Below are positions 22,334 to 34,824 of a stretch of DNA of 64,000 nt, piece after piece (position 1 is the first letter of the stretch; every line of letters starts with the position of its first letter). Origin of the DNA: Amphibalanus amphitrite (lineage: Eukaryota; Arthropoda; Thecostraca; Balanomorpha; Balanidae); assembly GCF_019059575.1 (NCBI RefSeq), contig NW_024881699.1:186001-250000 (forward strand), read 5' to 3'. The translations under genes were made by a program, and so were the position numbers. Below the pieces are notes generated by a model. The model was not told the DNA's origin, did not search any database, and saw only the letters and a program-made list of their open reading frames with translations.

Positions 22334-23398
22334 TTATTCTTTGACGCTGAACCCTAGCTGACGAGCCTTAGCAAGTGATTCTACCCGAGTACTTGTTCCA
22401 AATTTTTCTGATTTGTAGTACACGTGTCCCCACCTGGTAAAAACAGTGTAGATTTTTTTCGCTTTCTTAGCCTCCAGCAGAGACCGCTGAATCTGGCTCT
22501 TCAGTGCGGTTAGACTTTCGTTGATGTACAGGTCGTTGCTCCCTCGCAGCTCCATCCTTCTCGTCATGAGTCGCTCCCTTATCGATCCGGAACCGGAGTG
22601 GACGAATCGGACGATTACACGATGATTTGGTCCTGGGAGGCGGTGAGCCCTGTCGATGTCGCTTACAGAGATGCCCAAGCCCGGGAACCGGCTTTGCAGA
22701 ACTCTGATGACCAGCTGGTTGACATCCTCCTCACTCGTTCCCTCCCCAGACCTCGCACCACCGACACCCCCGGCACCACCGCGGCCGCCACCGCCCAGCG
22801 CAGCACCGCCGGCCGCGCGCTCCTCGCTGGGGCCGGCGGAGTCCGTGCCCCCGGGCGCCCGCCCGGCGGCCGGCCGCAGCGGCGCAGCCAGGCTCGGGTT
22901 GCGGTGGGGCGCCATTGCTCGGCCGGACAAAATCAGGCACGGGATTCGCGAGTTCATTTCAGCGTTCTCACTCCTCTCGCTAAGCTTCTTCATTTCTTCA
23001 CGCGTTTCTTTCAGTTCCGTAGACATCCTCTCTATCTCCAGATCCTTTTCGTTCACGTGCTCTTCTAGGTCCTTGATTCGCGCGTGGAGAGCATCAAATT
23101 TTGTCTGGAGACTGGCTTTGAATTCGTGTAGTTCTTTGGAAATGAACAGGGACAGGCGACTCTCGATTCCTTCCACTGCATCCTCGATGAGTTCCTTCAC
23201 CTCTCCCTTGCGAGGCGAGGGGTCGAGCGGCCTGCGCTTACCCATCGGCGCGGTGACAGAGTCACCAGACTCGGAGCGGTCTCTCTTCCCCGCTCCGTCG
23301 TCGTAGCTCCGGACCAACTCACTGACGGACGATCCTCTCCGGAGCGACCTGGCAGCTGCAGCTTCGACACCACCAGAGTCGCGACTCGGATCGGCCAT
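22334..23398 (-). CDS. LINE ORF1 protein (coiled coil, L1-type C-terminal domain)
   Basis: This 354-residue protein is the RNA-binding partner that packages LINE RNA. Order: a Ser/Arg/Asp-rich N-terminus; a basic stretch GKRRPLDPSPRKGE (53-66); a long heptad-like coiled coil (about 67-148) likely to trimerise; a short RIPCLILSGR block (151-160), where L1 ORF1 relatives have an R-N-C-L-x-I-x-G motif; a Gly/Ala/Pro-rich linker (about 160-222); then a folded domain (225-350) with DIDRAHRL, RVIVRFV, DLYINESLT and a final IYTVFTRWGHVYYKS strand pair. An earlier in-frame ATG at 23428 would add 10 residues. The frame is intact. The low-complexity linker is unusually GC-rich compared with ORF2. Confidence 0.88.
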   Translation of the reverse strand: MADPSRDSGGVEAAAARSLRRGSSVSELVRSYDDGAGKRDRSESGDSVTAPMGKRRPLDPSPRKGEVKELIEDAVEGIESRLSLFISKELHEFKASLQTKFDALHARIKDLEEHVNEKDLEIERMSTELKETREEMKKLSERSENAEMNSRIPCLILSGRAMAPHRNPSLAAPLRPAAGRAPGGTDSAGPSEERAAGGAALGGGGRGGAGGVGGARSGEGTSEEDVNQLVIRVLQSRFPGLGISVSDIDRAHRLPGPNHRVIVRFVHSGSGSIRERLMTRRMELRGSNDLYINESLTALKSQIQRSLLEAKKAKKIYTVFTRWGHVYYKSEKFGTSTRVESLAKARQLGFSVKE

Positions 23399-23529
23399 CG
23401 TGGCCCTCGCCTCACACACAATAAACACCAGTTACCGTCACTGCACTGTGGCTGTCGGCGCTCGGGCGCGTGCGTCAGAGCGGAGCGATGCCCGCCGCGT
23501 CCGTCCGCGCCGGGAGTGACCGGTCAACT
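23399..23529 (-). promoter_or_regulatory. LINE 5' UTR
   Basis: About 130 nt between the target duplication and the preferred ORF1 start, GC-rich. LINEs carry an internal promoter in this region, but I see no specific element to point to. The ORF1 start at 23398 lies in GCCACGATGG, a strong translation context. That is why I prefer it to the in-frame ATG 30 nt upstream. Confidence 0.6.
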
Positions 23530-23541
23530 GATCAGTATTTC

Positions 23542-23592
23542 ATCTCTTACCGAATATGAAATGAGATCAGTATTTCATATTCGGTAAGAGAT
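23542..23592. repeat. palindrome at the LINE 5' junction
   Basis: 23542-23562 (ATCTCTTACCGAATATGAAA plus T) and 23572-23592 are perfect reverse complements with a 9-nt loop. The right arm is the apparent native flank. The left arm is an inverted extra copy lying between two copies of GATCAGTATTTCAT (23530 and 23565). Confidence 0.9.
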
Positions 23593-26500
23593 AATGTTTG
23601 ACACGTAAAGCTGATAGATGATCAATAGCCAACGCATGCTATGTTATGACAACTGCTTTTTAGCCATCACATACGCTGCATATCATTACAGAGAACGTTA
23701 CACAGCATACACTTCTACGTACGCAGCTTCTATACCATAGTAACCGCATATGGAGTAGGCAATAGCCGTACTCTGATCTGAGAGGATTGACTAACAAATT
23801 CAGTCCAACAGGCCCGACCAGCCAGCCCCAACCCGTCCTATCGTTGAATACCAACTACCTGCTCTATCCATAGACAATCAGTCCATGGCAGTACACCCCT
23901 CGGCGTCTCCTCATTCTCAGGAGGCGTCCATACATCACCCGGGGACAAACAGCCCGCTGGGAGTCGGCCCACAATGGTGCCGGCACGCCGCGCACCTGCC
24001 GGTGACGGTGGTGGTTGGACCACCACCGAGGTGCGGGTGCGACTGTGGGCAGCCCACCCGGAGTGGTCAGCTAGTGCCCGGAACAGCCACAACGCTGCAG
24101 CCACCAGCGAGGTGGGATGTGGGAAAGGGAGGGGAGATTTATCCACAAAAAAAACCTATTGTTTCAATTCGGTGGCTTTCTAGTTGCGATTTGGTGGCAC
24201 CAGCACCCCTGGGTAACCACGTCCCACCGCCCGCCGGCCCCAAGCTATAACCTTTTAAAAGACCTCGACAGTCGGCACTCTTCATCTCCAGCGCCCAACT
24301 CTCTTCTCTCTCATCCACCCTGGTCCAGCTCTAGCGCACTCCCCCTGGTCTTGGATCCAGCTCTAGCCCGGCCCCTGTCCCAGCTCTGCCCCGGCCCGGG
24401 CCTGCCATCCGCGGTCACCGGTCGCCCGCGGCCAGCCAACCGGTTTACATGCATCCCACTCGGTCCGCCGTCCGGTCCATGCAGCAGCGCACGTTCAGAG
24501 CCTGACCTTGGCGGCTCGGCGGGCACAGCACAGTGCTGTGCTGGGGACTCGAAACTCTGCTGACTGGAAGCTGTGCAGTGTGCACTGCAGACTCGAAGTC
24601 GCGCTGACGTGAGGGTCACAGACTCGAAGGTAAAGTGGAAATGTCAAATGATCCACGGCCTGTTTTGACGTCAGGTCAAGACGATTTGAACCGATTCGTG
24701 CATTTATTCGGTTTACCCTTCGAGCAATCCTTTCAGACTTGGTGGTGAATCGTCCGTCGATCTCATGAAGGTTCAGCATCGGTATAAGCAGTTCACTCAC
24801 CAGTCATCCCACTTTGCTGACTTCGCCTACACACACAAACCCTCTGCCACGGGTTCACAGTCCACCCGTTCCGGTCAGAGTTCGTACAGGAGCCGGTTAC
24901 CGCACTTCAGACGAGCCGCCTGTCAACGTTATCGACTGGCAGGAGGCCACGGCGGAGGGGTGGCAAACACGCGTGACTCGGCCCCAAACACACCTGACCA
25001 ACCGATCAGCGCTGCACGGCGGCGTACGCGACGGTTGTCGTGTTCGCTGGTGGAGTTGGAGTCAGCAGTTCGGGGCAGCTCTCAGTGGCATAGCGACGGT
25101 ACAATGGCAGTGAAGAAGGCGAGCCAGAACAATGCACCAGCAGCACACTAGCAAAGCGACAGCAAAGCGGCAGTTCGGATAGTAATTAATGGTCGTAAGC
25201 CAGTCAGCAGCGCGCCGACGCTGCACCGACAGAATGCCGTCAGCGCCGCAGCCTATCAGCATATCGTCACGCGTAATGTCGCCCACGCTATGCCGAGTAC
25301 GCGGTCGTAAGCCGTCGTGACAGCGGACGAGTACGCGCGTGTGGAACCTGTCGGTCGGAGGCGCCTCGCACAGACACGCGGCGCGCGAGTGGCGGAGCGC
25401 GTCAGTGAAAACACGCGTGGGCTCAGGTGCCGACCCATGGGACAAAAACCGACCCGATCAGTTCCGACACGGCGCCGGAACAAGCATCAACTGGAGCAGC
25501 ATCAGATCAGCAGACGGGTCAGCGGTCAGGCGCGCGCAGACATTAATCTTAACGTGGTACATTATGACCCGGAGTGCCCAGGACGGACTTTTTGCGCGAC
25601 AGTCGATGTGCTCCTCAATGCGCGTCGAGCCGGCGTGAGCCGGAGAAACCGGGGTGAGCCGTGAAAGGGCGGCCCATTACGGGGATGTGCGCTGATAGGG
25701 TGATGAGCCGTATATGTAATGGTATAAAATTACGGTCGGCAGGGTCGCGGTGGGAGGGTAGGGTCAGAGCATCGGGCGATAATGGCTCAATCCAAGTGCC
25801 GCATGGACATGGCGGAGGGTGGGCGAAGGAATGTTTGAGATGCGGCAGACGGAAGAGCCCTCGGTGGTGGCCCTAGGCACTAGACGACATGAAACTCGGT
25901 GGTCGGCAACAAACAGATAGTTATACGAATGGGAAACTGAAAACCATCAACGCTAGACAAGTGCCAACGAATAATATAATTTTATCATCCCTGTCTATCA
26001 ATGCAGTACCAAGACATCCACGGTGTGTAGACCTTGCACCATTTATCCTGGCAGACGTGCCACTAACCCATACAAAGATCAGAAGAACCCGCCCCTTCAA
26101 CTCATATCACACTGCTGTGACGGCGCAGACACAACAAGAGCATGGGGACTCGCCTCTCCCCTCGAGGCGCACTGCGCCGTGTCGACGCAGACACAACACA
26201 ACACTTCAAAGAGCACTCACCGCCAGCTCCAAGGAAAGCGGCACAAAGCGGCACGAGTGCCGGTCCCACCCAAACACCTATCGTGGGGTCACGCCGCCAC
26301 CGCGGCCCGCCAGAGACGGCGGTCTCGGCCGGCCGCTACCAAAGAAGCCATTACGGCTGGGTGATAAACTGTCCGTCGGGAGTTGTCTAGACCAGCACAG
26401 GGTGGCGGGGTGGGGCCGGGCGGTCTCGGCCGGTAGACATCCCCGACGTCCCAATGGAAAGTGAGCTCAATCTAAAGTGGGCCGAAAGGGAAAAGAAGCA

Positions 26501-26924
26501 GAAGGGATTATTCGGGAAGTCAATAAATTACATATAATGGTCACAGTTACAGATGATACGAAGACTCTATGGCTCGATGGTAACTAACTATCGAGTCTTC
26601 CTGACCACCGCTTGCTATACGAGTCGTTAACGATGTCAAACAGCAAAATAAAGAAGCCAGTCGAAGTAACGAATCAAATACAGAATGATGCGTCTCACAT
26701 CATACCCACTACTACGGACGCTTTACCATTTCGACGGCTCCGTTGTTCACTATCAAGAATCAGGACCCAGGACGAGCCATTCTTCAGCGATGACATTGTG
26801 TGGGAGCGACGACCGGCAAATGTCTCGGACACCGGTATGCGGCCGACCGTCCATCCAGCCAGTCGATGACGCGTGTTGACAGGGGACGACAGAGACTGGT
26901 GAGGGACGGCTGGATCGTCCGACG

Positions 26925-26970
26925 GAGTGTGACAGATTGGCGGACAGAGTGTGACAGATTGGCAGACACG
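26925..26970. repeat. 22-bp tandem repeat, 2 copies
   Basis: GAGTGTGACAGATTGGCGGA is followed after 22 bp by a near-identical copy with A in place of G near its end. A minor local duplication. Confidence 0.75.
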
Positions 26971-29900
26971 CTGGCAGGGGATGACAGCGACCGCAAGAGC
27001 CTGACGGAGGACGGCGGGATGACCGATTGTAACCGGGCATACGGACGGTCGGCCCGATTGACAATGGAGGGCAGGCTGACGAAGAGAGGTATGGCGTGGG
27101 CGGATACTTCAGAGGGAACGCAACTCACAAATTAATGACGAGACAAGTGAATAAAGTGAGAGAATGATATCAAACATTGCGATTTGACACCGCATATTTT
27201 CAGATAACCATGCATATGCAACTCTGAAATGCTCGAGAATAGGAATGAAGACAGTTCCCCAAGCCTGGAGAGAACTCGGGAGAACCTGCGACAGGCATTG
27301 ACCGGACAGATGGAGGGGCAGCTTCTTGCAAATGCTCACCACCCAGCAGCCCAAGGACAGACGCTATGAGACATGGGAGCTCGACTCAGGCCCTCGGGCT
27401 GTCCCAGCAGACGGCGGGTCTGGTTAGGGTCCGTCACCGGTCACGGTTTAACACGATCGGCACGCTCGCGGACCGCCGTGGCCGCCCAGTGGCGGGGCCG
27501 CCAGAGAGGGGTGACCACGGGCCAGTTGCGGTACACATGACTACCCACACGTGGCACGGGACCCCACGTGTTGGTGGTCAGTGGTCACCGTGAGGGGCTA
27601 CCGGTCACAGCGCGCTGGTCACCAGTCACTGACCGCGGGTCACGAACTGACGCACCACCGTTCACCTCAGCAGCCTTCAACAACCTTCACCTTCAACGGG
27701 CGGCCGTCATGAGCGCAACTCTATGCATCGAATTGTGACCAGAAAATTACATGAGCCACAGCGGATAATGGACGATATTCTACCGATACCCGTTCGGGTT
27801 CAGGTGACAAGCTTCCACAAATAATATCGTTGGGCATCTTAAAAGATCGATGCGATCCATAAGCCACAAATAACTCAGCACCGACGATAGTCAGTTGGTA
27901 CTGGTCAAGGACTCTTCTGCAATGGTCTATTCAATGGCTGATGACCGTACAAGGCTGCACTCAAGAAGATTTGCAAACAATGGACGATCCTCCCTCGTCA
28001 TTGCCAACCGATCACCCGCCAGACGACTGACGAAAGTGCAGTACCATGAAAAATGCTGCTGGTGACGGGGATAATAATGATCGCATTTATCAGAAATTTG
28101 CATAGGAAGGGGACACATAGGAATGTCAACTTCACTTAAACCAGTCAGACATACCATTAGATCCATACAGCTGTCTTCCCCAATACGATAATTGCCGCAT
28201 CACACTTTCACGCGCATCTCAACCCTGAACTCTGCCAAAGGACTCGGCGAAACGCCCGAATCTCGGCCTCATCTCCGCATCAGCCTGAGGGGAGGCGTCT
28301 CTCTGTCGCTCTGTGGAGATCTACCTCTGTTCGCCTGTCTCCGACATACGCCCCGGAGATAGCCCACGGCAGTGACGCCGAGGTCCGGGAGAGGACGAGG
28401 CCGGACGTGTCTCTGCCCCCGGCAGCTCAGATCGAACACTTTCAATGCCGCCTCGAGGCACAAGCCGGGAGGACATGAGGACAGCTTAACAAAGGACATA
28501 GGCAGTGACGGAAACTACCGTGAAAAACGTGAATCGCAAAACTTCTCTAGTATGCACAGGTATCAGCTTTGTTGTTCAGCTGAGCTTCAAGCAGCGCGTG
28601 ACTCAGATATACGAGCAGTATAAGACCAGACTGTGACTGCAGCAAATCTCCAAGCTGCACCAGCTCAGAAAGTCATTGCAGCTGTATCAACCGCCGTATT
28701 TGAACACCGTGTTAGCTTGGCAGCACCAGCTCAGAGCTGCGGTGGCATGCAGTGATCCCATGGCGGCATTCACCACTGGGTTGATACGGAGAGTGCAAAG
28801 GGTCCTGGCATCGCGCGGCGGACCGCGCCACCGCGAGATTACGCTCCACGAGCCGAGCTCGGCTCAGCGCGTCCCATCAGACCAGCAGCGCTGATCCCTG
28901 CTCCCCGTCAGAAGCCACGGACGTGACGTCAGACACCGGGCCGCCGTCAAAGCCAGGGATTCGTTATTAACGACGTGGTTAGCTGCTAAGCAGATTACCG
29001 TAATTCTGACACAGTCAGTTGCACATGGGTGCGGAGGTGAACGGCAGAAAACGACAGACGAAATGTCAGAGTCAAACTTTCAGTTTCGTGACAAAACCTC
29101 TGCACGATTACGGCTAACAGCCGTTTCCAGTAAACTGCGGCCCGACCCGGTAAGCGGGGAGACCGGCCCGCCCCGGTGACAGTGGTCGGGGTCGGGCGGC
29201 CGCAGCGGGCGGGCGCGCAGCCGCGCCGTCGCCAGTCCGGTTTTGTCGCCGTTGTGACACTGTTGTGGTGTTGTCGGCGAGTTGTTGCGGCGTGCCACCC
29301 GCGGCGGGCCTGTCGACCGCAGCGAGGCCGCGACCCCGCCCCGTCCCCCGGGTCAGGGATTGGTGCGACACCGAACAGGAGGTCCCTGGACTCACGGTTG
29401 GGCAACGTCTCCCAGGCGAAAGTCGCATACCGGGCCCACGGTACTAACATCACAGTCAATGATGCAACTCGATCGGCCGAGAACTTCGTAAATGAGTATC
29501 TGACGTCCCTATGAAACACGAGACGCAGTGGGGTGTCGGACTTGGCACCGAATCTCCCGACCGTTTTCCAGCTCTCTCCGCGGCTCCAGACGCGCTCGCT
29601 GTGAGGAATTATACCAGACACTGGGGATGATCCGTCTCGGGTTGCCCACAATATGACCGTCTCTGAATAATCGGCTCTCGAAATCCCGTATCCCGCAGCA
29701 GAGTCGCTCCGGTCTGCCACCGCTTTGCCCTGTCGCGGTTCCGCTGGCAGCGCCGTGGCAGGACCGGTGTAAACACCATCATTGCTCATCGGCGCGGCGA
29801 CGGCGCCACCATCAGCATGCGAACCGCTGCTCGTGGCTGGGCGATGCAGTCAGACGCCGTGGTATCACTGACGGAGGAGCGGTGATCCGTCACAGTGCGT

Positions 29901-30753
29901 GACACACCAGGTGACGTGGGAGGGCCACGCAGAGGGACATCGCCGATATACTCGCCTGTGCGTTCCAGAGAGACGAGGAAATGTTATGGAGGCATGCTAA
30001 GAATGGCGTAATGGCTAGAATTAAGAATGACAAATGGGGCTGGATTGGATTTAAGACGGTAAAAATGTTGCATTAAACAAATGAGCTATCGATAAACATC
30101 AATTCTTAAATTCTTGGCAAGACATTGGTAATTGCAAGCCAAATATAAGACTCACAGTTTCTGATTAATATACCTTTTCTGTTATTTTCCAGCGTATGAA
30201 ATACTGACTGCAACAAAAGATCCAAAACACGAGGCCGCTTTTATCCAACACTGCGCCCACTGGTAAAACACCACCCAGCACGTTCTCACCATAAAACGTC
30301 TCAACCAGATCAAAAACCCCGACCAGGGCCCCCACCGTGAAAAACGACTCCCAGATTAACGAACTACGCGGAGGAATCGCAGCTTTCCCTCTCCGGGTAA
30401 ACCATTACGGCCGGCTCCTAAATAACGTCCGGCCAAACGTTAGCCGGCCATTTTCAGTAGAGCGGTCCAGAGCGGGTAGCGGGGCCGGTAGAAAGTGATG
30501 GACATCTGGCCGCCTGCGACAAATCACATCACGCCCCGGGTAAAGCCGGACGGTCGCCGCGTGACGGCAAGGTGACGGACCCGGCGTCACGGCGCCCTCG
30601 AGCGTGACGGTCGGACATTGCCGGAGACCGGAGCGGTGTTGCGCAGCGCCCGCCGGTCGGCCAGTCTGCCGAGCGGCAGCAGCTTTATACTCCACCGTGG
30701 GAGCGTTACTCGGACTGCAGCCTACAAACGCATTGTGTCCGACGCGCTCCGTC

Positions 30754-30802
30754 GTGCGTGCGGCGTTGCGTGTGCGTGCGGCGTTGCGAGTGCGTGCGGC
30801 GC
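30754..30802. repeat. 18-bp tandem repeat, ~2.7 copies
   Basis: The unit GTGCGTGCGGCGTTGCGT is repeated with one substitution and then a partial third copy. It is a small intronic minisatellite with no gene association visible. Confidence 0.85.
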
Positions 30803-31925
30803 ACTGAATGGAGCCGTGCGTACGGCGGAAAGCGAAGGGCATGACCTGATCGGTGGACCAGTCGGCAAGGTCGTCCGACCGCCGCCAACTGGTCCCATCC
30901 CTGCCAACGTCTACCATCTGTGCGCCCATCCCGCCCCGTCCCGGCCCTAAGCGCCCTAATGGACCGGCCCGCGCCGTCTGAATGGCGCATCACTTTCGAT
31001 CGCATCATGTGGTTCCCGATGATATCGGAGCGTTCGTCACTGCCACGGAAGGTCGCGGTGAGAGTGTATCCCACTGCAGGCACGCCGATCGGCGCACACC
31101 GAGCACGCTGCAACAGCACGCCGGCGGCCGTCACGCCCAGCGTCACGGGGCGTCACAGGGCGTCACGGAGGACGCGACATCGTGACGCCGGATCGCTCTC
31201 GCCGCGGCGGCGGTCAGATGCAGGTCGCGTGCCGGCCTCTGAAGTATCCGGTGACGCAGGGACACTGATGGTTTCCGGAGGAGAGGATGGGTATATCACG
31301 ATAGGGTGACGGAGGGCACGGGACAGCGTCACGATACTCAGGAGCGTCACAGAACGGCCTCACGGAGGTCACAGGGAAACGCAACCGGTCACGACAGGCA
31401 AAAAAAAAAAATGATGCAGAAGATTCGGTGAAGAGATCACATGGCAGCACGACGAAGGAAGAATCAAACACTAGAAGCACAAGCCCGAGGCACCACTGAA
31501 CGGAAGAAGTCTCTACCACACCAATTCGATCTGAGATAATTAGTTATCTCCCGAGAGTCACTGCCCGAATTGACTCTGTTTTCTACTCCATTGTGCCTCT
31601 CCGCGGAACGAGCCGGCCGGCGGGCCTGGCACCGCGCCGGAGGCCGGCACAGTTTCCAGCCTTTATGAGCTGATCACTCTCCAGCTCATTCATGTACTCG
31701 TCTCGATACTACAGTAGCACGGCCTGCCCACTCGCATTTTCACTTACTAGAGCCCCGCCCGTTGACCTGGTAGTGGAGCTCTCCACACCACACGTGGACC
31801 GTGGCAAACACGATACACACATCCCGCTGTGAATACGGATAACCAGCTCCGAGAGATATGGTAGACCCGCTCCTCATACATAAAAACAATACATTCAGAA
31901 TGAACTGCGCAGGGGGATACATCAT

Positions 31926-32280
31926 CAGTGGCGGATCCAGGGGGGGGGCTGCGGGGGCTGGCAGCCCCCACCCAAGGAAAACTGGCGCCACTGCGCCGAA
32001 GGCGCAGTGGCGCCAATTTTCAATTCGCAACTCATCGGAGTGCCGCATACTAGGACTAGGATGCAAAAATCAGTCGAATAACGTCGTTTCAGTACGCTCC
32101 GCACCGATATTTCCAATCGTGTGGTGTCACTGTACATACTGATCCTAGGCGCCTCTTGTCAGGGCCACTGGGCGCCAATATTTCAGCGCCAATACGATGC
32201 GACTATGGCGTCCATCCGGGGCGTGGCGCCCAATTATGACCTGCAGCCCCTCCCCAGTGAAAATCCTGGATCCGCCACTG
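31926..32280. mobile_element. hAT-like MITE, 355 bp
   Basis: The terminal inverted repeats are CAGTGGCGGATCCAGG at 31926-31941 and its complement at 32265-32280. They are flanked by a perfect 8-bp duplication, TACATCAT (31918-31925 and 32281-32288). CAG ends with an 8-bp duplication fit the hAT superfamily. An internal stem of GGCGCCACTGCGCC with its complement lies at about 31983-32016. No coding capacity; non-autonomous. Confidence 0.9.
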
Positions 32281-34824
32281 TACATCATGGGTCAGTTTTG
32301 ACAAAACATCGCTGTGAAGAATGGCCAGCACCTGGCATCTGACGGACATCTTAATGCGGGAGTCTATGCAGAGTGGCACCCCGCTGCAATCTCTAGAATA
32401 ACACAGGTGCCCGGCCGGTGAGGCTGGCCAGATGGTCAGCGAACACGCCGGACCGCCCCCGGCCCCCAAACAGCCGACTCGAGCCCGGTCCCACAGCCGT
32501 AAATCAATATCCTGCCGACACAGCTGAATACCCGACGACGTTTTTAAAGGAAAATATTATCATAGACCAATAAAACCGACCACCGACGTGCTTAACATTC
32601 CAGTCGCAGTCGTTCAACCAACAAAATGCGTGGGAAGACTTGTCCCTGGCTGCTACCCAACCGCGTCTGAAGTCATGTTTCCAGTGATCCCCCGCAGATC
32701 AGAGTTATTATCGGCGGCACGTAACCGCCGCGCCCGGCCGCCTACCCTTCCTCACTCAAAACTCCGCCAGCCTACGTCCAGCCCGACAGGTGGACAGAAA
32801 GAAGGAAAAAATCAACGGATACTGTGCGGCAGTGCGCGCTGCAGGCAAACGCAACTGACCGAATGTTCGCACACGACCGCTAACAGACGAGGCCACGACC
32901 TCCTCCAGGGAAAACCGACCACTTACACATTTTCCGACATAGTTTAGATTGCGTTACCCGTCGCAAGTGCGTAAAATTTATAAATGAGGCGTTACTGATT
33001 GCTTACAAAGAACTCCATTCATCACTAGCACCATAAATTCACACCACTTTCGCGACAGCGCCGGCCTCGCCCTGACCTCATCCAGCCGCCCTGACCCGAT
33101 CAACCATACCGCCTCGGGTTATACTACACCACCCGACCAGGAGCGGACTCCGCCGCCTTACAACCACCGCGCCGACCGCGCCGAGCGCGGCGGCTACCCA
33201 GCGGGACGTAATCCGCCATTGGTGGGCGTCGGCCGCGGTGGCGCTCTCAGCTGACCGGTCACACAGGGCTGCTTTACAACCGGCGGCCTGTGGTCGCCGA
33301 TACAGGGTGAAATAACCCAATAAACCAGCACAAATCACCAGCTGATCGGCCCTGAGGTCATGGCCAGTGAACTGCCACGCCCCACCGCGAACCCCACAGA
33401 CCCTCTCTGGTCCGATCTGAGGCAACGCCAGACTAACCGACACTAATCAAGCTGACCTGAACTGACCCAAACCGAGCCCTGGTGAGCTTTCCTCGTGGTT
33501 TCCACGAGAGCACGCCGTCTAAAACAAAGGGTCACCAGGCACGCCGCGCCGAGGAGAGGTCTGGGTTGGTGTTTCAACACGTCCCAGACTCCGCCGCGGG
33601 TCGGCGGGGATCGGCTCCATCAGAGCAGCCCAGCGGGAGTTCCGACCGAGCGCCAGATGGCGGCGGGAGGCCGGCGCGCGTCATCGGGTGGCATCTCTCA
33701 TCGTGGCGTCATCGTGCAGCTCGTGCACGCTGGGGAAACTGGACAGAGCCGACGGCCCTCCCAGAAGGCGCGCGTCGCCCCAGACCGGTGGCTGATGGGC
33801 TAAATGGAGAGCGTCGTCTTCCAGAGTCGGTAGTTAGTCTCCCCAAACGGTCGGAGGGTGCTGCTGATTAACCCCGCGGCCCGCGCCGCCCACCACCAAC
33901 GATTAGGACACTTTCACTTGGACTTTCGGTCGGAGGATCTAAAATACCGATGAAAACGCTCCCTGGTGTTACGTGGATAGTGTATGAGCTCACGCGAGCC
34001 CCACTTAGCAAATGCAGCTTCCAGTCAAGGACGAACAACTGTTGAAGCTTCATGTCTACGGGCGGACATATGACTGGTACGAATGGTGAGAAAAATCGAA
34101 CCGGTTCGCTGATAAAAAGAAATATTCGGACAGGCGATGCAACCTTCTACAGCCTTGTATCCGCTCCATTAGAGAACGAACACCACAAAACCTTGAATGA
34201 TTGAATGGGTAATCCTAGCCTATCACGGGGCTACCTGAGAGCACATATGCCGGTGTCCATCTTCAGCCACGGTAACACTTGAAGTGCTGCATCATTGGCC
34301 GGAACTGCGGGAACAGAACAGCGAAGAGCGAAGCAGCGAGCGGCGGACGGCGGAGTAGCGGACAGCGGCGCCTATCTGCAGTCACTGCCACTCCGGCGAG
34401 CGGGCCAGCGGATGAGCGGGCGGACACGGTCCGACACGTCTGGAGGACATCGGCTGTGACAGCGGCCACCACAGAGCCCCCACCACAGCCGCCGCAGCGC
34501 CGTCCGTCCGACCAACCGACCGACCGCATGAATCCCGCCGACCCTGAGCCGGCCGGCCGTGCAGACCGCAGCGGTTACCGGTATGTCGGCGCCGGCCAGC
34601 TCCGGCGGGACAGGGACAGGGGAAGGAAAGGTGAGGGGTGGATGGGGTGTGAGGTAGGACGACGGAGAGTGGCTTTAGATTGTGTGTCGTTATATGTTTG
34701 TTCTGAGATGGACAAAGTAACGCAGGCGTTGGCGTCAATGACGATCATCGAGACAAAAGGAAACTGGCCGGCCAATCTCTGCATAATATGACGCTAGTGC
34801 TACCTATTTACCCTTGCAATTTAA

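Larger units (their letters stand above)
15388..23529 (-). mobile_element. full-length LINE retrotransposon, L1/Tx1-like
   Basis: Minus-strand element with 5' UTR, ORF1, spacer, ORF2, 3' UTR, AATAAA (about 15408-15403) and a 10-nt A tail (15388-15397 as T on the plus strand). It is bordered by a direct repeat GATCAGTATTTCA(T) at 15375-15388 and 23530-23543, which I read as the target duplication. It is 8.1 kb including a nested foldback element of ~1.4 kb, so about 6.7 kb of LINE proper. Both ORFs are open. The motif style of ORF2 and the two-ORF layout fit the L1/Tx1 group. The intact ORFs, A tail and duplication argue for a recent insertion. Confidence 0.92.

Noticed and set aside
22656-23306. 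216-codon plus-strand frame
   Set aside because: Antisense shadow of the LINE ORF1; Pro/Ala/Ser runs mirror the GC-rich linker.
28995-29789. 264-codon open frame on the minus strand
   Set aside because: The longest frame outside the LINE and hook, but GC-rich, compositionally biased (Arg/Pro/Thr-rich second half), without any domain I recognise. The opposite strand is also open over much of it. Likely a chance frame in GC-rich intron.
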